DNA of 64,000 bases. Origin: CAKVON01 sp902475665 (GTDB taxonomy: Bacteria; Actinomycetota; Coriobacteriia; Coriobacteriales; Atopobiaceae). The stretch covers positions 1-64,000 of the forward strand of contig JAWQCY010000006.1 of the NCBI GenBank assembly GCA_036321795.1. Reading direction: 5' to 3'. Positions 60,290-64,000 of this stretch are shown here, piece by piece (positions within the stretch are counted from its first letter, which is position 1; each line of letters starts with the position of its first letter). Under the pieces are notes generated by a model that was given only the letters and a program-made list of their open reading frames with translations, ran no database searches and was not told the DNA's origin. Position numbers and translations under genes: made by a program.

Positions 60290-60823
60290 CTATTCGGCCC
60301 CGACGGCCCTCTCGCGCGCCATTGGGGCGCGGGCTTCCTGCCCGGCGTGCGCGCGGCTCGCCTCGCGGGCGGACGCGGCGCGCTGCGCCAGCGGCTCGGG
60401 AGCCTTCTCGTGCAGATGGGCCCACTCGCCGCTGCGGCACTGCTCCGGCGTCGCCTCGCACATGTCGCGCATGGCGCGCTCGAACCGCTCGGGCTCCTGG
60501 GCGATGGCGCCGAAGCTCCAGCTCTCGAAGCCGGTCCACGCGTCGCCGTCGCGCTTGAGCGTCCACCACTCGTCGCCGCCGTTCACCTGCTGGATGAACG
60601 CGAGGTCGCGGTAGCAGAACCCCTGGCGTATGGCCCAGTTGCCCGAGCCGAGCGCCTCGCGGAGCCTGTCGACGCTGTCCGTGCGGGAGAACTCGTAGGG
60701 GTACTCCTCGAGGAACGGGTCGTCCTGCCAGTCGAAGCCGCCGACCTTGAGCCAGCCGTTCTCCTGGCACTTCTCCACGAGCCCGTCGTGCTCGCGGCCG
60801 GTTATCCTCTCGAAGCCGTCCAT
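60290..60823 (-). CDS. Conserved transfer protein, function unknown
   Basis: The 177-residue protein has an aromatic-rich soluble core (GWLKVGGFDWQDDPFLEEYP, DEWWTLKRDGDAWTGFESW) and the shared tail PLAQRAASAREASRAHAGQE. The core may be a small antirestriction- or LPD-type domain often fused to relaxases, but this is a guess. GGAGG precedes the ATG. It is the first gene of the leftward secretion operon. Confidence 0.6.
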   Translation of the reverse strand: MDGFERITGREHDGLVEKCQENGWLKVGGFDWQDDPFLEEYPYEFSRTDSVDRLREALGSGNWAIRQGFCYRDLAFIQQVNGGDEWWTLKRDGDAWTGFESWSFGAIAQEPERFERAMRDMCEATPEQCRSGEWAHLHEKAPEPLAQRAASAREASRAHAGQEARAPMARERAVGAE

Positions 60824-61024
60824 GGGCCCTCCGCCTTTCGTTTGTTGCTTGGCGGGCGGCGTCCTCGCGATGGGGGCACGGTGCGAGTCGGAGCAGGCGT
60901 GCGTGCCGGCGCGTCGGCGCCGCCCAAGACGTGTATAGCGATTTCGATTGCGGCGGGCATCAGGGCCGCCTGCGATGGGTCGAGCTGGGTCGAGCCGTCC
61001 GCGCCTCCACGGGAAGCGCACAAG
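60824..61024 (-). promoter_or_regulatory. Promoter region of the secretion operon
   Basis: On the minus strand CTCGACCCAGCTCGACCC (60977-60994) lies 39 bp before CTATACA, a possible -10 (TATACA). A nearly identical tandem motif occurs before the small HTH gene (63016-63033). No consensus -35 was found, suggesting an activator-dependent promoter. Confidence 0.45.
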
Positions 61025-61813
61025 CTAGCCGAGGCGGCGCCTGTCCCTTCCGCCCAGGTAGACGGTCCTGCAGGTCTGGGAAATCCTGCTCGCGATCGCC
61101 TCTGCCGTGACGCGCTCGCCGCGCCTTGCGAGCCTGTCCGCCAGCGCGCCCGGCGCGTAGTTCGACGTGACGATGGTCGGGCGCATGTCCTCGTAGCGCG
61201 CATCGAGCACGCTGAACACGGTGCCGACGGACCATTCCGTCGCGTCCTCCTTGCCGAGGTCGTCGAGCACGAGGACGTCGCACTTGGCGTACCGCGCGAC
61301 GGCGGCCTCGGTGCCGCCCTCGTCGAACGTGGCCTTCACGCGCTCGAGCATGCCCTTGGCCGTCGTGAAGGCGACGTCGTAGCCGGCCTCGGCGAACAGC
61401 CTGGCCATGGCGGAGGCGGCGTGCGTCTTGCCGGCGCCGACGCCCCCGTGTATGTAGAGCCCGGCGCCCCCGTTGCCCGCGAACGAGGCGATGTACTCGG
61501 CGAACTCGGGGCGGTCGGCCTCGGCGGCCCAGTAGCGCCTGGGGATGCCCGCGCGCGAGAGCGCCTTCTCCCGGCGGGCGGCCTCCTCCTTGGCGGCGAG
61601 GGCCGCGCGCCTTCGCGCCTCGGACTCCCGCTCGCTGGCTGCGCCCTCGCACGGGCAGGGGGCGGCGGAGACCCAGGCGACCCTGCCCGCCAGCGCCGCG
61701 CCGAGCGGATCGAGGGCGGCGCCGCAGTGCGGGCACGCCCTCGGCTCCGGCTCGTCGAAGGAGAGCCCGGCCACACGGGCCTGCTCCAGGGTGATGAGTC
61801 CCGCTCGGTCCAT
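61025..61813 (-). CDS. DnaC/IstB-like helicase loader
   Basis: The 262-residue AAA+ protein has an N-terminal zinc-binding region (Cys27/Cys30, Cys53/Cys55), a linker helix, Walker A GGVGAGKT (123-130), Walker B VLVLDDLGKE and the sensor segment IVTSNYAPGAL. It would load the host replicative helicase at the element's origin. The start at 61813 follows AAGGAAGGGG; a start 20 codons earlier would overlap the upstream gene. It forms an operon with the initiator gene 14 bp upstream. Confidence 0.88.
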   Translation of the reverse strand: MDRAGLITLEQARVAGLSFDEPEPRACPHCGAALDPLGAALAGRVAWVSAAPCPCEGAASERESEARRRAALAAKEEAARREKALSRAGIPRRYWAAEADRPEFAEYIASFAGNGGAGLYIHGGVGAGKTHAASAMARLFAEAGYDVAFTTAKGMLERVKATFDEGGTEAAVARYAKCDVLVLDDLGKEDATEWSVGTVFSVLDARYEDMRPTIVTSNYAPGALADRLARRGERVTAEAIASRISQTCRTVYLGGRDRRRLG

Positions 61814-61827
61814 CGGGCGCCCCTTCC

Positions 61828-62343
61828 TTATCTTCTGAAGTCCTTGTTGTCCCTTTTGCTTATTGGGTGGCATATCGTCAGGGGTTTCCCTGTCATCTCG
61901 TCAGGGGTTCGGGCTGCGAACCCTGACGGTTCGTCACCCTTGTTCTCGGCGAACCCTGTCATTTCGTCACCCTTTCGCGTCGGGAACCCTGACGAATCGT
62001 CAGGGGTTGCCAGCGCTCCGGGCGGCAGCCTCTCGCGCACGATGCGGTACCGCTTGGTGGCGTGCCCGCGCGCCGGGGCGTGCACGCCGCATTCCTCGAT
62101 GAGGCCCCGGTCGAGCAGGTCGCGGATGGCGCGGTGGACGCTGCGCTCCTGCACGTTGAGGAATCGTGCCAGGCCACCCTTGCTCTCGAAGTAGCCGCAC
62201 CCGGCGTCGCAGAAGCCGAAGATGCGCGCGTAGACGAGCAGGGGAAGGCCGGAGAGGCCCAGGTCCGCCATCATGAAGTGCCGTACCGCCGTGAACTCGC
62301 GCGGGGAGGGGCCGTCGCGTCCCCTCGGGCCTGCGGCTGCCAT
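61828..62343 (-). CDS. Winged-helix replication initiator
   Basis: The 171-residue protein has an N-terminal helix-turn-helix region (FTAVRHFMMADLGLSGLPLL, GGLARFLNVQERSVHRAI) resembling plasmid and phage replisome organisers. Its C-terminal part (about 115-152) repeats DDSSGF, GDEMTGF, GDEPSGF, PDEMTGK. Those repeats are the translation of 33-bp DNA iterons, so the gene probably contains its own origin. AGAAGGGATT precedes the ATG. The DnaC-like gene follows. Confidence 0.75.
   Translation of the reverse strand: MAAAGPRGRDGPSPREFTAVRHFMMADLGLSGLPLLVYARIFGFCDAGCGYFESKGGLARFLNVQERSVHRAIRDLLDRGLIEECGVHAPARGHATKRYRIVRERLPPGALATPDDSSGFPTRKGDEMTGFAENKGDEPSGFAARTPDEMTGKPLTICHPISKRDNKDFRR
61875..62002. 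repeat. Iteron-like direct repeats inside the initiator gene (putative oriV)
   Basis: TCGTCA starts at 61875, 61898, 61931, 61964 and 61997, giving periods of 23, 33, 33 and 33 bp. Around each, units of the type TGACGAnnnGWCAGGGTTC (minus strand) recur with 14-bp spacers. Regular phased repeats beside an initiator and a helicase loader fit an iteron origin. Confidence 0.65.
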
Positions 62344-62348
62344 CGGCG

Positions 62349-62597
62349 CTAATCCCTTCTGGGCGATTCGACGATGCTGTTCCGCTCGACCCATGCGACG
62401 AGCTCGTCGTGCAGAACGATGCCGTCGCGCGTCTTGCCGCCGATGTAGCGGATCGGGAACGGGTCGTCGGGGTCCTTGGCGAGCCGGTACATTGCGTCGC
62501 GGCTGATGCGCAGCATCGCGCACGCCTCGTCGGCGCCGAATATCGCGTTGGTCGATGTGATGAGCCTCACCTGGCTCCTGCTAATGCTCTTGGTCAT
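62349..62597 (-). CDS. AlpA-like helix-turn-helix protein
   Basis: The 82-residue protein has one MerR/AlpA-type motif: IFGADEACAMLRISRDAMYR, then PFPIRYIGGKTRDGIVLHDE. Such proteins are regulators or excision factors. It ends five bases before the replication initiator starts, so it is in the same operon. AAAGGAG lies rather far (14 bases) from the ATG. Confidence 0.78.
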   Translation of the reverse strand: MTKSISRSQVRLITSTNAIFGADEACAMLRISRDAMYRLAKDPDDPFPIRYIGGKTRDGIVLHDELVAWVERNSIVESPRRD

Positions 62598-62675
62598 GGT
62601 CGTCCTCGAGCTCCTTTCGTCTCGAGGCTCCCTCGCGTGCCCGGCCGCGGGCGGCTCCCGGGGCGGTCGCCGCCG

Positions 62676-62894
62676 TCATTTCCTGCCGCTCCTCGACTCG
62701 ATGTAGGCGTCCACTGACGCCCTCGACACCAGGAGCTTCCTTCCGAGCCTGTACGAGTCGATCTCTCCCGACCAGATGAGGTCGTACGCCTTGTTTCGGC
62801 TCGCCCTCATGTACTCCTGCATCTCGATCACCGTCATCCATTCGTCCCGATCTCGGCTTCCCTCGGGCGCGGCGCATTCGGCTGTGCGTGCCAT
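62676..62894 (-). CDS. Small helix-turn-helix (excisionase-family) protein
   Basis: The 72-residue protein has an acidic start and a winged-helix core: MTVIEMQEYMRASRNKAYDL, GEIDSYRLGRKLLVSRASVD. The start at 62894 follows TTGGAGGAACC. It is the first gene of the leftward replication operon and is preceded by the tandem CGACCC motif at 63016-63033, which it or its neighbour might bind. Confidence 0.78.
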   Translation of the reverse strand: MARTAECAAPEGSRDRDEWMTVIEMQEYMRASRNKAYDLIWSGEIDSYRLGRKLLVSRASVDAYIESRSGRK

Positions 62895-63100
62895 GGTTCC
62901 TCCAATCTTCCCGTGCGGCACCGCGCGAGGACACCGCACGACACCGTGTGCCTTTTCGTCTGCACGACGATTGAACCGCCTGATGGCGATTGGTGAGCAC
63001 GGCAGGAGCGGAGACGGGTCGAAGTGGGTCGAGCTGGTCGTGCCTTCACGAAACGGCCATGAGCCGCGTGCCTTAGCTCGCAGCTAAGTCCCTGAAAAGT
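62895..63100 (-). promoter_or_regulatory. Promoter region of the replication operon
   Basis: The minus-strand motif CTCGACCCACTTCGACCC (63016-63033) resembles the one before the secretion operon (60977-60994). No complete promoter could be assigned. Confidence 0.4.
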
Positions 63101-63103
63101 AAA

Positions 63104-63123
63104 AGGCACCCATGCGGGCGCCT
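63104..63123 (-). terminator. Terminator on the minus strand
   Basis: AGGCGCCC and GGGTGCCT pair (one mismatch) around GCAT and are followed on the minus strand by TTTTACTTTT. It would end transcription coming from the WYL gene side. Confidence 0.7.
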
Positions 63124-63125
63124 GC

Positions 63126-63335
63126 CTAGTAGCTGGAGTTGTTCGGTTGTGGTCGGAATGCTCGTCTTCCGCGGTGCTGTCGTCCGGGGTCCGGCATCTG
63201 TCGTTCGCCTCTTCTGTCGTGTTTGATGTTGCGTGTTCTGCGAGCGACCTTGTGCAGGTTCTTCAACCCGTTGCCCCAGGTGCACCCGGATAAATGGTAC
63301 CCATCCGTTGGGACACGACCTGCTGTGGTTGTCAT
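63126..63335 (-). CDS. Possible small basic protein
   Basis: A 69-residue frame (TTTAGRVPTDGYHLSGCTWG, then RRTRNIKHDRRGERQMPDPG) stops three bases before the minus-strand terminator, which is the main support. The ribosome binding site is poor and codon use is less typical than in neighbouring genes. It could also be untranslated sequence. Confidence 0.3.
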   Translation of the reverse strand: MTTTAGRVPTDGYHLSGCTWGNGLKNLHKVARRTRNIKHDRRGERQMPDPGRQHRGRRAFRPQPNNSSY

Positions 63336-63429
63336 TTCGGACGAATGGGAGCAGACGAACGGCGCGAGGATGCGAGCCGAATTCGAGTTAGTCAATATTG
63401 GCTTTTGAATCGGACCGATTGGGATTGCC

Positions 63430-64000
63430 TCATTGCCGGCAGCTCTTCGAGTCCAATCGTGAAATAGCTGCATCCAGTGCGGCTTTGTAGCCCTCTGATG
63501 CTGCTTCGTAATCTTGGATATAGGATTCTAGGTCGGAGGCGACGGCATTCGGGAAGCTCTCGACCCACCGTTTCCCCTTAGGCTTCGCCAGCCTCACCGC
63601 GCCGTCCATCCCGAATAGCCACCTGTAAAAGGTCGGAGACGGCATCGCGCTGACGCAGGCGTAGCCGATGACGTTTCTTTCGTCGCTCTCGTCGATGTGA
63701 CAGAATTTGAGGTCGTGGCCGAACCTTTCGTAAACGTACTTGGCATGAGTGCCGGATACTTCCAGGAACAGCTTTCTGGCGGTGCCCGAGCCGAACATGT
63801 CGACCCGCTGGCGCGTGTCCGCGACCACGCGCGTCCTCAGCGCCTCTACCTTATCCCGATCCGACACCGGTTTTCCGGTGACAACCGGGTCCGCGATATC
63901 GTCTAGTCGGTAGAAGTAGGGACTGGGGGAACCGCCTTCGTCGATATGCATGCTCTCGAGATAGTAGCGGCCGAAGCTGAACACGATCGCCACCGGGTCC
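63430..64000 (-). CDS. WYL-domain transcriptional regulator, C-terminal part
   Basis: The visible 190 residues show a WYL core (VAIVFSFGRYYLESM, YFYRLDDIADPVVTG) and the WYL C-terminal extension (LFLEVSGTHAKYVYERFG, TFYRWLFGMDGAVRLAKPKG). The frame runs off the right window edge, so the N-terminal helix-turn-helix is not seen. WYL regulators sense nucleic acids or second messengers and often guard defence or mobile regions. It may control the element's transfer genes. Confidence 0.75.
   Translation of the reverse strand, partial: DPVAIVFSFGRYYLESMHIDEGGSPSPYFYRLDDIADPVVTGKPVSDRDKVEALRTRVVADTRQRVDMFGSGTARKLFLEVSGTHAKYVYERFGHDLKFCHIDESDERNVIGYACVSAMPSPTFYRWLFGMDGAVRLAKPKGKRWVESFPNAVASDLESYIQDYEAASEGYKAALDAAISRLDSKSCRQ

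Larger units (their letters stand above)
28260..64000. mobile_element. Integrative conjugative element inserted at the guaA 3' end (right end outside the window)
   Basis: Directly downstream of guaA come a repressor/excisionase switch, a tyrosine integrase, a restriction-modification cargo, parAB, mobC, a relaxase, a replication module, a VirD4 coupling protein and a VirB4/VirB6/PrgI type IV secretion set. This gene content defines a self-transmissible element. No second copy of the guaA 3' end was found before 64000, so the right boundary is not in view and the true size is unknown. Confidence 0.88.

Noticed and set aside
62895..64000. Right attachment site of the element
   Set aside because: No repeat of the guaA 3' end and no cluster of GGGAGTAA was found; the element seems to continue past the window.
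1..64000. CRISPR arrays and tRNA genes
   Set aside because: No regularly spaced repeat-spacer series was seen and no tRNA cloverleaf was recognised, including at the guaA junction. The 33-bp repeats at 61.9 kb lie within a coding frame and have no unique spacers of constant length.

Overview
The window reads as a high-G+C Gram-positive chromosome. Coding is dense, third positions are G/C rich and Shine-Dalgarno sites are strong. The best fit is Coriobacteriia (an Olsenella/Collinsella/Atopobium-like relative). That placement is an inference from base composition, gene order and the TsaB-RimI-TsaD fusion, not from a database match. The window opens on the 3' part of a 5S rRNA and its terminator.

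Region 1 (about 1-28260) is core chromosome. After a HIRAN-domain gene, a small membrane protein, a patatin-like lipase and a CoA-disulfide reductase/rhodanese gene come rplM-rpsI, then glmM, glmS, acpS, nnrD, alr, a family 4 uracil-DNA glycosylase and tsaE. Next are a three-domain TsaB-RimI-TsaD protein, an amidohydrolase, glutamine-dependent nadE, groES-groEL, a polyferredoxin with a lysine-rich tail, ychF, a convergent LytR-CpsA-Psr gene and guaA. Several neighbours overlap or lie within a few bases, so much of this is operonic.

Region 2 (28260 to the window end, right boundary not seen) is an integrative conjugative element inserted at the 3' end of guaA. Its left end has at least seven copies of the octamer GGGAGTAA in both orientations, then a divergent repressor/excisionase switch, a tyrosine integrase and a small relaxosome-like protein. 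A lower-G+C defence cargo follows (about 31.3-41.4 kb): a GmrSD-like DUF262/DUF1524 protein and a type I restriction-modification locus. In that locus hsdR is broken by a one-base frameshift, hsdM and hsdS are intact, and a tyrosine recombinase gene plus a silent inverted hsdS copy lie downstream. Two perfect inverted-repeat pairs (63 bp and 392 bp) link the two hsdS copies, which predicts four specificity alleles.

Region 3 (about 41.4-64 kb) is the conjugative and maintenance backbone. Rightward genes are a YraN-like protein, parA, parB, a putative oriT, mobC, a MOBP-type relaxase and two small genes. The leftward block, which converges on them, reads from the right: a WYL regulator (cut by the window edge), two small HTH proteins, a replication initiator with internal iterons, a DnaC-like loader, an unknown gene, a PcfB-like gene, VirD4, a VirB2/Maff2-like protein, PrgI, VirB4, a two-domain cell-wall hydrolase, a secreted protein, VirB6/TrbL, an unknown gene, a large VaFE-repeat surface protein, its class B sortase and a 31-residue membrane peptide. 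Together these make a self-transmissible element able to replicate and partition after excision. Shared operator-like motifs suggest that the integration module and parAB answer to the same repressor.
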